A stretch of 64,000 bases of DNA from Leeuwenhoekiella polynyae (GTDB lineage: Bacteria; Bacteroidota; Bacteroidia; Flavobacteriales; Flavobacteriaceae), in assembly GCF_042683665.1 (NCBI RefSeq), contig NZ_JBHUOO010000045.1; one strand, 5' to 3'. Under the pieces are notes generated by a model that saw only the letters and a list, made by a program, of their open reading frames with translations, did not search any database and had not been told where the DNA came from. The translations under genes and the position numbers were made by a program. Below, piece by piece: positions 25,811 through 35,180 of the stretch; positions within the stretch are counted from its first letter, which is position 1; each line of letters opens with the position of its first letter.

Positions 25811-25848
25811 AAAAAGCTCGTGTAGATAATTACACGAGCTTTTTTTAT
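25811..25848. terminator. bidirectional intrinsic terminator
   Basis: AAAAAGCTCGTGTA pairs perfectly with TACACGAGCTTTTT around a 6-base loop. It lies between the converging metallopeptidase and GH43 genes. Confidence 0.9.
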
Positions 25849-25861
25849 TTTAAGTACATTA

Positions 25862-26926
25862 TTAGTCACGAGCATCCTGTCTAAAATCAGGAAAACCGTT
25901 TTCGTCCCAGCCTATAACACGTGCACGGGTATGTCTGTTGAAATCATATAACGAATTGCCTCGTATTTGCTCGTAAACACGGGCGTGGTATATCATAACA
26001 TCTTTTTGATCATCCTCAGATTTTGTGAAGGAATTGTGTCCGGGCCCAAAACGTCTCACTTCAGCATTAGTATAAAAGACCGGTTCTTTAGACTTGTTCC
26101 AAGATTCTTCATTCATCAAATCTGCATCTTCATCAGCCCACAATAAGCCTACTGCATAGTTAGAATCTGTTGCACTTGCAGAATACGTAACAAATATTTT
26201 ACCATTACGCTTAAGAACTGCCGGACCTTCATTTACTATATATCCTATACGCTCCCAATCAAATTCTGGATTGGTAATGATGATTTCTGGCCCCTTGAGT
26301 TTTGTAGGTGTTTCCATCTCAGACATTACCAGTGATGTTCCTTCGGTTATATTTTGTGCCCATATTAAATAACGCTTTCCATTATGTTCAAAAGATGTCG
26401 CATCAAGTGAGAAAGAATCATGTTCTGTAGCAATTTGACCTTCTTCTACCCAATCACCTTCTGTAGGATCCTGAGCATCTGTAGAAAGTGCAAACATGCG
26501 TATTTTCCAAACATCTTCAACTTCGCCGGCAGCAAAATACACATACCATTTACCATCTATTTTATGCAACTCGGGAGCCCAAATATGATGCCCCATATTT
26601 CCAGTTTCATGTTTGGTCCAGATAACGTGAGGTTCTGCTGTTCCTAATCCATTAATGGTATTTGCCTTTCTAATTTCAATACGATCATATTCAGGAGCTG
26701 TAGCAATAAAATAGTAGGTGCCATCAGTATCTTTATAAACCCATGGGTCTGCTCGTTGCCCAACTATAGGATTGTTGTACGGCATTTCTTCTACCTTGTT
26801 TTGGGCAAGCTCTTCTTCAATAATAACTTCTTTATCTGTTTCTTTTTTACAGGAATTGAAAATCATTAAAACTGTAAAAAGACCTAAAAGTGAATACTTG
26901 TGAAAACTGAAAATTTTAGATATCAT
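25862..26926 (-). CDS. glycoside hydrolase family 43 lipoprotein
   Basis: A 354-residue lipoprotein with lipobox IFNSC (Cys26). The five-bladed GH43 fold shows the three catalytic acids: Asp60 in GQRADPWV (base), Asp in SLDATSFEHNGK near residue 172 (pKa modulator) and Glu in NEGPAVLKRNGK near residue 236 (acid). GH43 enzymes act on arabinan or xylan side chains. This one is likely an alpha-L-arabinofuranosidase or beta-xylosidase type at the cell surface or periplasm, substrate inferred only. It follows the FGE lipoprotein gene by 97 bp on the same strand. Confidence 0.88.
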   Translation of the reverse strand: MISKIFSFHKYSLLGLFTVLMIFNSCKKETDKEVIIEEELAQNKVEEMPYNNPIVGQRADPWVYKDTDGTYYFIATAPEYDRIEIRKANTINGLGTAEPHVIWTKHETGNMGHHIWAPELHKIDGKWYVYFAAGEVEDVWKIRMFALSTDAQDPTEGDWVEEGQIATEHDSFSLDATSFEHNGKRYLIWAQNITEGTSLVMSEMETPTKLKGPEIIITNPEFDWERIGYIVNEGPAVLKRNGKIFVTYSASATDSNYAVGLLWADEDADLMNEESWNKSKEPVFYTNAEVRRFGPGHNSFTKSEDDQKDVMIYHARVYEQIRGNSLYDFNRHTRARVIGWDENGFPDFRQDARD

Positions 26927-27023
26927 ATTTTGTGGAGTTTATGGCTGTTTTAAAAAGTGTCTGATTTACATTTATAAAACAATAATACGAAATCCTTTGA
27001 ATTAATTTAAAAATTAAAACGAA

Positions 27024-28139
27024 TTAAGGTTTAAGCATCGCTATATCGGCCACGGTTCTAAACCCACTGTGATCTGTAGAAGAGTCTAACGCCTGCGGCG
27101 TACGAGCCGAAATACGATAACTTGCACAGTAACTGGCAGCGCAAAGAAATGAGCCTCCTTTGATTACTTTTTCTGGCTGATACGGGTTTTCAGGGTTGTA
27201 AGATTCTAAAGGTCCTTGAGGATTTATGACTTCATTACCTAAAATATCCTTATAATAGCGAACAGAGAACCAATCTTGAGTAATTTCCCAAACATTACCA
27301 GACATGTCAAAAATACCTAATGAATTGGGATCGTAAGTGGCAACAGGTGCTACATAGGAATACCCGTCTTCAGCAGAATTTTTAGTTGGAAAAGTACCTT
27401 GCCACGTATTTGCTTTGGTACTTAAATCCGAATCATCATTACCCCAGGTATAGATTCCTCCGGACATTTTACCATGAGCGGCAGCTTCCCATTCTGCCTC
27501 TGTAGGTAATCGACGATTTGCCCATTTACAATAAGCTAAAGCATCTTCATAAGTTATGTGAACTACCGGGTAATTATCTTTTCCTTCTATGTTACTTTCC
27601 GGGCCTTGCGGATGCTTCCAGTTAGCTCCAATTTTCCATTCCCACCACTGCGTATAATTGTTCAGATCTGTTACGCTAGCTACATTTCTATTGAAAATTA
27701 AAGAACCGGGTTTGAATATACTATCTGCAGGTTTTGGAGTTCCGGCAGGTAAGGTTTTTTTCATTTCTTCCCAATCAACAGGTTGCTCTGCAGTAGTGAC
27801 ATAGCCTGTAGCTTTTACAAATTTTCTAAACTGACCGTTTGTAACTTCGGTTTTATCTATAAAAAAACCATCTACGGCAACCGGGTGAGCTGGTTTCTCC
27901 CGAGGTAATGCGAGTTGATCTCCGGCCTGAGCACCTTGTGTAAAATGGATACCGGAAACCCAAACCATATCTTTTGGAGTTTCAATACTATCGGGTTGTT
28001 TGACGATTAATGCTATAACAGGTTCTTTTTCTCCAACAGAATTTGCCTCCCTATTTTTTTCACTTTCATTGTTGCAGCCAACAAGCAAAAGCATTACTGA
28101 ACTCAAGACTAAAAAGTGGATGGATCTATTTATTATCAT
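27024..28139 (-). CDS. formylglycine-generating enzyme (SUMF1/FGE-sulfatase) lipoprotein
   Basis: A 371-residue exported protein. The first ATG is at 28139 (the open frame extends to a TTG at 28163); it gives a signal peptide ending LLLVGC (lipobox). The FGE-sulfatase fold is complete: DKTEVTNGQFRKFV, YPVVHITYEDALAYCKWANRRLPTEAEWEAAA, GNVWEITQDW and the active-site strand GGSFLC333-AASYC338-ASYR, with both copper-binding cysteines five residues apart as in human FGE. It may oxidise a sulfatase cysteine to formylglycine outside the cytosol. No sulfatase gene is in this window. Confidence 0.88.
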   Translation of the reverse strand: MIINRSIHFLVLSSVMLLLVGCNNESEKNREANSVGEKEPVIALIVKQPDSIETPKDMVWVSGIHFTQGAQAGDQLALPREKPAHPVAVDGFFIDKTEVTNGQFRKFVKATGYVTTAEQPVDWEEMKKTLPAGTPKPADSIFKPGSLIFNRNVASVTDLNNYTQWWEWKIGANWKHPQGPESNIEGKDNYPVVHITYEDALAYCKWANRRLPTEAEWEAAAHGKMSGGIYTWGNDDSDLSTKANTWQGTFPTKNSAEDGYSYVAPVATYDPNSLGIFDMSGNVWEITQDWFSVRYYKDILGNEVINPQGPLESYNPENPYQPEKVIKGGSFLCAASYCASYRISARTPQALDSSTDHSGFRTVADIAMLKP

Positions 28140-28299
28140 AAAGCTCAAATTTAATATTATCAAAATAAATAGATCAGTTTTTATAATTCATCATTAACTA
28201 AATTTTAAAGCTACTTATTAAACTTAAGCCAATTCCTATTCTAAAATTGGTCATTAATGTAGTTAAAGATAATTTTATATTATTCTAAAAAATAAAACT

Positions 28300-28632
28300 A
28301 TGTTATTCAGCGGAGACAATCATTTTTTAAAGACTTTAAACACATTACTCAAACGTTATAAATTTAGTAATCAAGAACTTGAAAGCCTTCAAAAAGTAAA
28401 AAAGACCGAAATTATTAGTTTAGCTTATACTAATGATGGTGGTTTTGACCTGAAAACTGGAGACTATCACGATGAAGATCATCCTGTGAATTATAAACTG
28501 AGAATTTATTATAAAGATCCACAGAAAAATTCTACAAAAATGTTGGTGTTGCTTCCTTCTACTACTGAAGAATTTACTCCGGAAATGAACGCATATCAAT
28601 TGGGTCAATCTGTTAAGAGTCGGTTATTATAA
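28300..28632 (+). CDS. small cytosolic protein, unknown function
   Basis: A 110-residue protein without signal peptide or membrane segment, mixed alpha/beta: an N-terminal helix (about residues 5-32), then strands KLRIYYKDPQKNSTKMLVLLPST and a C-terminal helix. I do not recognise the family. It lies alone between the FGE and GH15 genes on the opposite strand and ends 2 bp from the GH15 stop with no terminator between them. Confidence 0.6.
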   Translation: MLFSGDNHFLKTLNTLLKRYKFSNQELESLQKVKKTEIISLAYTNDGGFDLKTGDYHDEDHPVNYKLRIYYKDPQKNSTKMLVLLPSTTEEFTPEMNAYQLGQSVKSRLL

Positions 28633-28634
28633 GG

Positions 28635-30473
28635 TCAGTCTTTCAATACAAAGGTATTGGAGCCTTTTTGACGATCTATAGAAAACAACGTACTAATCAA
28701 TCCCAGGTGAGAAAATCCCTGTGGAAAATTACCCAACTGGGCTCCTGATGGACTTAATTCTTCTGAAAATAGGTCCAAGTGATTACCATAACTCATTAAT
28801 TTCTGAAAGTATCTGGAAGCTTTCTCTACTTCTCCACCACGCGATAAGCACTCGAGATACCAGAAAGAACCAATGGTGAAAGCGCCTTCACGATCTTCAC
28901 TTTTTATTGGGATGCTATCGTGAAGGTTTCGGTACACCAAAACCTCATCAATGATGAGCTGATCTTCAATTACCTTGCGGGTCTTTAACCAGCGCTCGTC
29001 ATACGGGCTTATAAACTTCATTAACGGCATCATCAGCAATGAAGAATCTACGGTTTTAGCACCTTTAAAATGAACATAACTTTGTAGTTTTTCATCCCAA
29101 AAATTATCATAAATATCCTTAAAAATAAGATTTCGGTTTTCTATCCATTTGGTAACGTCTGTGGGTAATGAACGCTTTCTAACCAATCGAATAGCGCGGT
29201 CAAGAGCAACCCAGCACATCAATCTTGAATATAAGTAATGCCTTTTTACTTCTCGTACTTCCCAAATACCATGATCTGGCGACTCCCAGTTTTCACAAAC
29301 AAAATCAATAAGTTTTTCAACGTTTTTCCAGAATGAATACATCACCTGCTGACCGTATTTGTCAAACAAATAAATCGTATCCATTAATTCACCAAAAACA
29401 TCTAACTGCAGCTGGCCAGTTGCCGCATTTCCGATACGTACAGGTTTTGAGCCTTTATAACCATCAAGATCTAATTCTTCTTCATCCAAGTCGCGCCCAC
29501 CATCTATGCGGTACATAATCTGTAATTCTACATCACCATTTATATCTGCATCTATACGCTCATAAACCCACTTCATAAAATCTGACGCCTCATTTATAAA
29601 TCCTAATCTCATAAAAGCATACATGGTAAATGCAGCATCTCTAATCCATACATAACGATAATCCCAATTCTTATCGCCACCTAGAGTTTCAGGTAAAGAA
29701 TATGTGGGTGCAGCAATAGTTGCACCATATTTAAAACTTGTGAACAGTTTTAAGGTGATTGCTGAACGCTTCATATGCTGCGCAAAATCTCCTTTATAAG
29801 TACAGGTTTTAATCCAGTTTTGCCAGAATTGCAGCGTTTCATCAAGCTTATTTGCTATAGTTTGTCTGAATTGACTATCATACGTATAGTTTTCTTCTTC
29901 AGCATCGCTTTCAATGATAAAATACGCCTCTTCCCCTTCATTTAACTGAAACTCGTTTCTTGTACTTCCTCCCTTTTCTAAAGGCACAGAGGCCGAAACT
30001 TTGAGTCCTTTGTCAAAATTTTTATTTGTAAAACTTAGGGTATGTTTATCTAATAGTTGAGTTTCGGTTGAAATTTTACCATAGTTGAGTTGCACCCTGA
30101 TATTGAGATCAAAATTTACGCTTCCGCGGATAACTTCAATCTTTCTTATCAGTTGATTGGGAACTTCTTTCCCAATTCCGATAGGCATAAAATCTGTGAA
30201 CTCAACAGTATAATTTTCTGATAAAAAACGCGTAGTCAACACACTGGTATCTAATACATATTCCTGAAAACATTTTGTAAAATCCCCCTTAGGTCTTGTA
30301 ACAAAATACCCTCCTTTATTTCGATCTAAAATAGATCCAAAAACGGAATGTGAATCAAACTCCGGAAAGCTCATAAACTCAATCGCTCCTTCTTTTTGAA
30401 TTAGTGCACAGGTTCTACAATTTCCTATCAATCCATACGATTCAATTGCTGGGTACTCAGAAAAATCAATCAT
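28635..30473 (-). CDS. glycoside hydrolase family 15 protein (glucoamylase/trehalase-like)
   Basis: A 612-residue cytosolic enzyme (no signal peptide) with the bacterial GH15 architecture: an N-terminal beta-sandwich (about residues 1-220) and an (alpha/alpha)6 barrel (about 240-600). The signature GGDKNWDYRYVWIRDAAFTMYAF matches the substrate-binding segment of the family, and GAFTIGSFWYLECLSRGGE lies near the second catalytic acid. In bacteria, GH15 members hydrolyse trehalose, isomaltose or starch oligosaccharides. No trehalose-synthesis gene lies beside it, so the substrate remains open. Unlike the adjacent GH43 it is not exported. Confidence 0.9.
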   Translation of the reverse strand: MIDFSEYPAIESYGLIGNCRTCALIQKEGAIEFMSFPEFDSHSVFGSILDRNKGGYFVTRPKGDFTKCFQEYVLDTSVLTTRFLSENYTVEFTDFMPIGIGKEVPNQLIRKIEVIRGSVNFDLNIRVQLNYGKISTETQLLDKHTLSFTNKNFDKGLKVSASVPLEKGGSTRNEFQLNEGEEAYFIIESDAEEENYTYDSQFRQTIANKLDETLQFWQNWIKTCTYKGDFAQHMKRSAITLKLFTSFKYGATIAAPTYSLPETLGGDKNWDYRYVWIRDAAFTMYAFMRLGFINEASDFMKWVYERIDADINGDVELQIMYRIDGGRDLDEEELDLDGYKGSKPVRIGNAATGQLQLDVFGELMDTIYLFDKYGQQVMYSFWKNVEKLIDFVCENWESPDHGIWEVREVKRHYLYSRLMCWVALDRAIRLVRKRSLPTDVTKWIENRNLIFKDIYDNFWDEKLQSYVHFKGAKTVDSSLLMMPLMKFISPYDERWLKTRKVIEDQLIIDEVLVYRNLHDSIPIKSEDREGAFTIGSFWYLECLSRGGEVEKASRYFQKLMSYGNHLDLFSEELSPSGAQLGNFPQGFSHLGLISTLFSIDRQKGSNTFVLKD

Positions 30474-30843
30474 TTATAAGTTTGCTTATTTTGTATTCAT
30501 ATCGTTAAACTGAAAAATTACTGATAAACGCGGCCAATTCTATTAAAATAAAGGTAAATTCTATTGATTTAGAACGGACTTTAAAAATTCTCAAAATCAT
30601 AAAATCTTGTAAAAACCCCTACACACCTCATGCGAAAGCAAAAAATAGATTTAAATTACTTTAAGTTTTAAGCTATAAAGGAAATAGGTTTTAAATTAGA
30701 GGAAAACCTAAAAGTGTATAAATCTCGATTATTGAGTAACCTATTTCGGGAGTAAGCCCGCGAAGCACTAAACATAACAATACATTTTAGAACGAGACAA
30801 ATCTCGGAGCATTTAAATCTCGATTATCGAGTAAATACTACAA
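30474..30843. other. 370-bp intergenic region with repeats before xdhC
   Basis: It separates the divergent GH15 and xdhC genes. No gene was seen. It contains an AGGTTTT...AAAACCT hairpin (about 30687-30710) and the diverged hairpin repeat at 30719-30838, whose end reaches the xdhC start. No TAnnTTTG box is apparent. Confidence 0.5.
30719..30838 (+). repeat. diverged dispersed hairpin repeat with CTCGAT palindromes
   Basis: Two copies of CTCGATTATNGAG flank the unit (30724-30736 and 30819-30831, the second a perfect palindrome). Between them, CGGG..AAGCCCGCGA-GCA and CTCGGAGcATTtAAA match the order in the repeat at 23158. The last palindrome is followed by TAAATA and ends 12 bases before the xdhC ATG, replacing the TTGGC-GCCAA hairpin found in the other copies. 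Confidence 0.6.
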
Positions 30844-31884
30844 ATGACACACGAATTTAAAGAACTCATCAATACAGCTTTCACTTACCATAAAGACCAT
30901 CAAAAATGCGTGATGGCAAGCGTGGTTGATTTAGATGGCTCTTCATACCGAAAACCAGGTGTGCGTATGCTTATTTCTGAAAGTGGTGTCATAACTGGTG
31001 CTGTTAGTGGTGGCTGTGTTGAAAAAGAAGTATTGTTTCAGGCTGAAGAAGTTTTTGAAACCGGAAAAGCCAAAATGATGACCTATGATGGTAGATATCG
31101 TTTGGGCTGCGAAGGTGTGATTTATATTTTAATTGAACCTGTAGTTATTACTGAAACGCTTTTTGAAGAAATAAATAAAGAATTTAAAAACCGAACTTAC
31201 TTCAAACTAGAATCGTTTTACAAAAGATCACTAGATGATGTCTCCTACACTTTGGGAACTCAGGTTATTTTAAGTAATGCCGAGAAACTCAATTTATCTT
31301 CTATTTCTGCTGAGCTATTCCATACAGAAAGTAGTCTGGTTTATAAACAAAAGTTGCCTCCTTTGTTTCAGCTGTTTTTGTTTGGATCTGAACATGATGC
31401 GGTTCAGTTAGGGATTACCGCATCACAATTGGGCTGGCAAGTCACGGTAATTGCGTCTCCAAAAGATCCTAAAACCGAAGCTAACTTTCCGGGAGTTTAT
31501 CAAGTGCTACATTTAACGCCTCAGGAAGCCGCTGCGCTTACCATTGATGAAGAATCTGCCGTGGTACTTATGAACCATAACTATGCGACAGACCTCAACT
31601 TTTTAGTAAATATAATTAATAAAAAACCTAATTATGTCGGTGTTTTAGGAAGTTCAAAAAGGCGTGAAAAATTATTCAACGAACTTATTGACTATAAACC
31701 CGAACTATTTGAAGAAAACTTAGATACTATTTACGGACCGGCAGGGATTGATATTGGAGCAATTACTCCACAAGAGATCGCTTTGTCTGTTACTGCTGAA
31801 ATTTTAGCCCTCAAAAGAAAACGCGAAGTACAATCGCTACGGGATAAAAGTAAACAAGCTACTTCTCAAAATAGAAGGCTTTAA
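30844..31884 (+). CDS. xdhC: XdhC family molybdoenzyme maturation protein
   Basis: A 346-residue cytosolic factor for molybdenum hydroxylases. The N-terminal XdhC/CoxI domain has GSSYRKPGVRMLI and GAVSGGCVEKEV, which includes the conserved Cys thought to hold the molybdenum cofactor. A linker leads to the C-terminal Rossmann-like domain (FLFGSEHDAVQLGITASQLGW, then GVLGSSKRREKL). XdhC delivers sulfurated cofactor to xanthine dehydrogenase/aldehyde oxidase-type enzymes. The matching enzyme is encoded on the facing strand at 31926-35981, with a shared terminator between them. Confidence 0.93.
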   Translation: MTHEFKELINTAFTYHKDHQKCVMASVVDLDGSSYRKPGVRMLISESGVITGAVSGGCVEKEVLFQAEEVFETGKAKMMTYDGRYRLGCEGVIYILIEPVVITETLFEEINKEFKNRTYFKLESFYKRSLDDVSYTLGTQVILSNAEKLNLSSISAELFHTESSLVYKQKLPPLFQLFLFGSEHDAVQLGITASQLGWQVTVIASPKDPKTEANFPGVYQVLHLTPQEAAALTIDEESAVVLMNHNYATDLNFLVNIINKKPNYVGVLGSSKRREKLFNELIDYKPELFEENLDTIYGPAGIDIGAITPQEIALSVTAEILALKRKREVQSLRDKSKQATSQNRRL

Positions 31885-31908
31885 CTAAATTAGTTAAAGC
31901 CTTTTTTA
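31874..31908. terminator. bidirectional intrinsic terminator
   Basis: AAGGCTTTAACTA pairs with TAGTTAAAGCCTT, followed by Ts. It overlaps the last codons of xdhC and faces the molybdenum-subunit gene. Confidence 0.8.
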
Positions 31909-31925
31909 ATATCAGAAGTGACGGT

Positions 31926-34094
31926 TTAAGCAACTCCGGGTTCTTTTTCTGCTAGTATTAATTTTTCTGGAGTGATTGGTAAATCACGCATGCGCTTACC
32001 GGTGGCGTTGAATATCGCATTGGCAATAGAAGCTGCTACACTGGTAATACCGAGTTCACCAACACCTTTAATTCCCATTTTATTTGCGATCTTATCTTCT
32101 TCCGGTAAAAAGATCACATCAATATTTGCCATATCCAGATTTACCGGTACATGATAATCTGCAAAAGAACGGGTGATGAAGTTACCGTAATTAGGTTCAA
32201 CTTTTGTTTGTTCTGCTATTACCATACCGGCCCCCATCACACAACCACCAATTATCTGACCGAAAGCCGTCTTAGGATTTAGAATTTTTCCGCAGGAAGC
32301 TACATTGAGCATTCTTTTAATTCTAAATACTCCGGTGTCTTTATCCACCCAAACTTCGGTAAAATTGGCTCCAAAAGAAAATACTGAATGCTTCTTAAAC
32401 TCTTCATCAGGTTCTGCCGTTCCTTCAGCCTCAAAAGAATTGAGGTTTCCGGATCGCATCAGTTTAGCGAGACCGGCATCAGCAAGTTTTAACCCGGATT
32501 TTTCTTCTAAAGAAGCAATAGCATTTTCACAAGCTGCCCGTGCTCCGTTTGAAAAAGAAGCAGCACCCCAAGAACCGCCGGAACCCGGAGTTTTAGGAAA
32601 ATCTGAATCGCCTAGTTCTACATCAACCTGCGCTACAGGAATATTTAAATACTCTGAAGCAGTCTGTGCGATAATGGTATAACTTCCTGTACCTATATCA
32701 GTTGCATCCATTTGAATGGTTGCAAACACCTCACTATCCTTAAGTTCTAAAATAATTTTAGCCGAAGTCTTCTGATAAGGAGCACGCCTTGAAGCTCCAC
32801 TTACACCATAACCCACAAGCCAGTTTCCTTCTTCTTTAGTTCCTGGTTTTTGTGGTCTTTCTTCCCACCCAAATTCTTTAGCTCCTATCTTAAGACATTC
32901 ATTGAGCAATCTTGAAGAAAAAGGTTTATCACTGCTGGGGTCAACTTGTGTATCGTTTTTAACCCTAAAATCTACAGGATCCATTTTTAGTTTCCATGCC
33001 ATTTCATCCATAGCAGATTCTAATGCAAAACTCCCGGTTGCTTCTCCTGGCGCGCGCATAGCAAACGGAGTTTGTAAATTCATAGGCATCAAACGGTGTG
33101 TTACTTTATTATTTGGTGTTTTATATAACATCTTTGTAACCGTACCACAAGATTCTTGAAACTCCTCATATGTTGAAGTATGTGATAAAGTATCGTGTGA
33201 TAAAGCCGTTAAGCTCCCGTCTGACTTAGCTCCCACTTGCATTTTTTGTTCGTTACGCTGTCTCAGGTTGGTATTGGTAAACATTTGATTTCGTGTAACG
33301 GTCATTTGTACCGGTCTGCCTATTTGCTTAGAGGCCATGACTCCCAAAATAACATGTTGTTTTGCGTGAAGTTTTGACCCAAAACCCCCACCTACAAAAG
33401 GTGCTATTACACGTACATTTTTCTTTTCGATCTGAAAAGTATCTGCGATAGTTAGGGTTGCATCGTCAATTATTTGCTGACTTGCATAAGCCTCTACATT
33501 TCCATTATTCCACGAAGCAATAATCGCGTGAAGCTCCATCGGATGATGATGCTCAATCGGAGTATTATATATCTGTTCTAGTGTGACATCTGCTTCTGCC
33601 AATCCCTGCGATACATCACCTCTGGAATAGTCGGATTTTTCTGTGGGTCTGTAAGCTTTAGCTCGAGAACTGTCAAAATCTATATCGGGCTTCTCTTCGC
33701 TGTATGTATATTTTACTAAACTTGCGGCATATTGAGCCTGCTCAAAAGTTTCTGCAATAACGAGACCTACATATTCTCCGTAATAATACACATCAGCGCT
33801 TTGCAATACCGGCTGAATGCTTGAGGTTGAAATGGCAGGTAATTCTTCATCATATTGCTTCAGTTTATCTGCATTCTTATAAGTAAGTACTTTAATAACT
33901 CCTTTTTGTTTTTCGGCTTCGCTGGTATCTATTGCTGTGATTGTTCCTTTAGCTATTGTACTGTTGATTCCTTGTGCATAAGCCAAATTCTTCACATTAA
34001 ACTCTGAAGCGTATTTGGCTAGGCCCATCACCTTAAGCCGACCTTCTACACGGTCTATTGGGTTTCCGGTTCCTATTGATATATCTGTATTCAT
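31926..34094 (-). CDS. molybdopterin-binding subunit, xanthine dehydrogenase/aldehyde oxidoreductase family
   Basis: A 722-residue large catalytic subunit of the PaoC/YagR type (family length about 730). It has the aldehyde-oxidase/xanthine-dehydrogenase alpha-beta hammerhead domain (about residues 18-125) and the Mo-cofactor domain with GGGFGSKLHAKQH, the MRAPGEATGSFALESAMDEMA segment, GSGGSWGAASFSNGA and the catalytic Glu in GVGELG near the C-terminus. With the FAD and 2Fe-2S subunits upstream it would form a heterotrimer that oxidises aldehydes or N-heterocycles. The Tat signal on the 2Fe-2S subunit implies export of the folded complex to the periplasm. Confidence 0.93.
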   Translation of the reverse strand: MNTDISIGTGNPIDRVEGRLKVMGLAKYASEFNVKNLAYAQGINSTIAKGTITAIDTSEAEKQKGVIKVLTYKNADKLKQYDEELPAISTSSIQPVLQSADVYYYGEYVGLVIAETFEQAQYAASLVKYTYSEEKPDIDFDSSRAKAYRPTEKSDYSRGDVSQGLAEADVTLEQIYNTPIEHHHPMELHAIIASWNNGNVEAYASQQIIDDATLTIADTFQIEKKNVRVIAPFVGGGFGSKLHAKQHVILGVMASKQIGRPVQMTVTRNQMFTNTNLRQRNEQKMQVGAKSDGSLTALSHDTLSHTSTYEEFQESCGTVTKMLYKTPNNKVTHRLMPMNLQTPFAMRAPGEATGSFALESAMDEMAWKLKMDPVDFRVKNDTQVDPSSDKPFSSRLLNECLKIGAKEFGWEERPQKPGTKEEGNWLVGYGVSGASRRAPYQKTSAKIILELKDSEVFATIQMDATDIGTGSYTIIAQTASEYLNIPVAQVDVELGDSDFPKTPGSGGSWGAASFSNGARAACENAIASLEEKSGLKLADAGLAKLMRSGNLNSFEAEGTAEPDEEFKKHSVFSFGANFTEVWVDKDTGVFRIKRMLNVASCGKILNPKTAFGQIIGGCVMGAGMVIAEQTKVEPNYGNFITRSFADYHVPVNLDMANIDVIFLPEEDKIANKMGIKGVGELGITSVAASIANAIFNATGKRMRDLPITPEKLILAEKEPGVA

Positions 34095-34121
34095 TTATTT
34101 AAATTTTGTGGTGATTTACAA

Positions 34122-35114
34122 CTAAGCCGTTTTTGCAAGTGCTTGCTCCAATGCCCTCACAATCGCTTTTATACCCATTATAACCTTATACTCATTCTCT
34201 GAAAGGGTTTTTGCACCCTTTAGAGCGAGTTCAGCCGCCTGTTCAAAATTGGCCTTTGTTGGCATTTTTCCGGTTAAGAACGCTTCAGCTTTAATAAGTT
34301 TCCAAGGTTTGTGAGCAACCCCACCCATAGCAAGACCAATATTTGTGATTTTTCCTCCGGAAATTTGAAGTCCGGCTGCAACAGAGATCAAAGCAAAAGC
34401 ATAACTGCTGCGTTCTCTTATCTTAAGATAATGGTAGTTGGTTTGAAATTTGGGGTTTGGTAAATCTATTGCAGTGATAATTTCGCCCGGAAGTATCGTA
34501 TTATCTTTTTCAGGCTGATCTCCCGGTAATCTATGGAAATCTGTAAACTCAATAGTTCGGGAGGTTCCTCCTGGTTTTTGGAGGGTTACTGTAGCTTCTA
34601 ATGCTGCCAGGGCCACACACATATCTGAAGGGTGAGTCGCTACACAGCTTTCGCTCCATCCAAAAATGGCATGTTTTGAATTAGCCCCTTCTAATGCACC
34701 ACAACCACTGCCCGGCTCTCGCTTGTTACACGGCATTGATACTTCAAAAAAGTAAGGGCAACGCGTGCGTTGTAATAAATTACCGCCGTTTGTTGCCATA
34801 TTACGAATCTGCGCCGTAGCAGCAGATAACATGGCCATAGACAGCAGCGGATAGTTTTTTCTAATATCAGGATGATTTGCGGTTTCTGAATTACTAAGCA
34901 TCGCGCCTAGTGTAATACCACCAGTCTCGTTAGATGTTATTGTATTAAAATCCAGATCTGCCACTTCAATGATTTGTGAAGGTCTTTCAACATCTTCTTT
35001 CATCAAATCAACAAGGTTAGTTCCGCCTCCCAGATATTTTGAATCAGTATTAGTTACAGAAGCAGTCAAAGCCTCTTCTATTGTTTCCGGTTGAGTATAT
35101 GTAAATGGTCTCAT
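34122..35114 (-). CDS. FAD-binding subunit of molybdenum hydroxylase (PaoB-like)
   Basis: A 330-residue subunit from the ATG at 35114 (MRPFTYTQPETIEEAL, matching the family start); an earlier ATG at 35156 adds 14 residues of no conservation. FAD motifs YLGGGTNLVDLMK and GAMLSN are present, then an insertion TRCPYFFEVSMPCNKREPGSGCGAL. Its Cys spacing resembles the extra [4Fe-4S] site known in E. coli PaoB. The C-terminal CODH-FAD domain follows. It lies in the three-gene operon 2Fe-2S to FAD to Mo subunit. Confidence 0.92.
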   Translation of the reverse strand: MRPFTYTQPETIEEALTASVTNTDSKYLGGGTNLVDLMKEDVERPSQIIEVADLDFNTITSNETGGITLGAMLSNSETANHPDIRKNYPLLSMAMLSAATAQIRNMATNGGNLLQRTRCPYFFEVSMPCNKREPGSGCGALEGANSKHAIFGWSESCVATHPSDMCVALAALEATVTLQKPGGTSRTIEFTDFHRLPGDQPEKDNTILPGEIITAIDLPNPKFQTNYHYLKIRERSSYAFALISVAAGLQISGGKITNIGLAMGGVAHKPWKLIKAEAFLTGKMPTKANFEQAAELALKGAKTLSENEYKVIMGIKAIVRALEQALAKTA

Positions 35115-35180
35115 AATTTGTTTTTTTGATCTGTCTTTTGAAAACTCAAGAGACATTAATCAGGATGAAGAAAAATAGAT

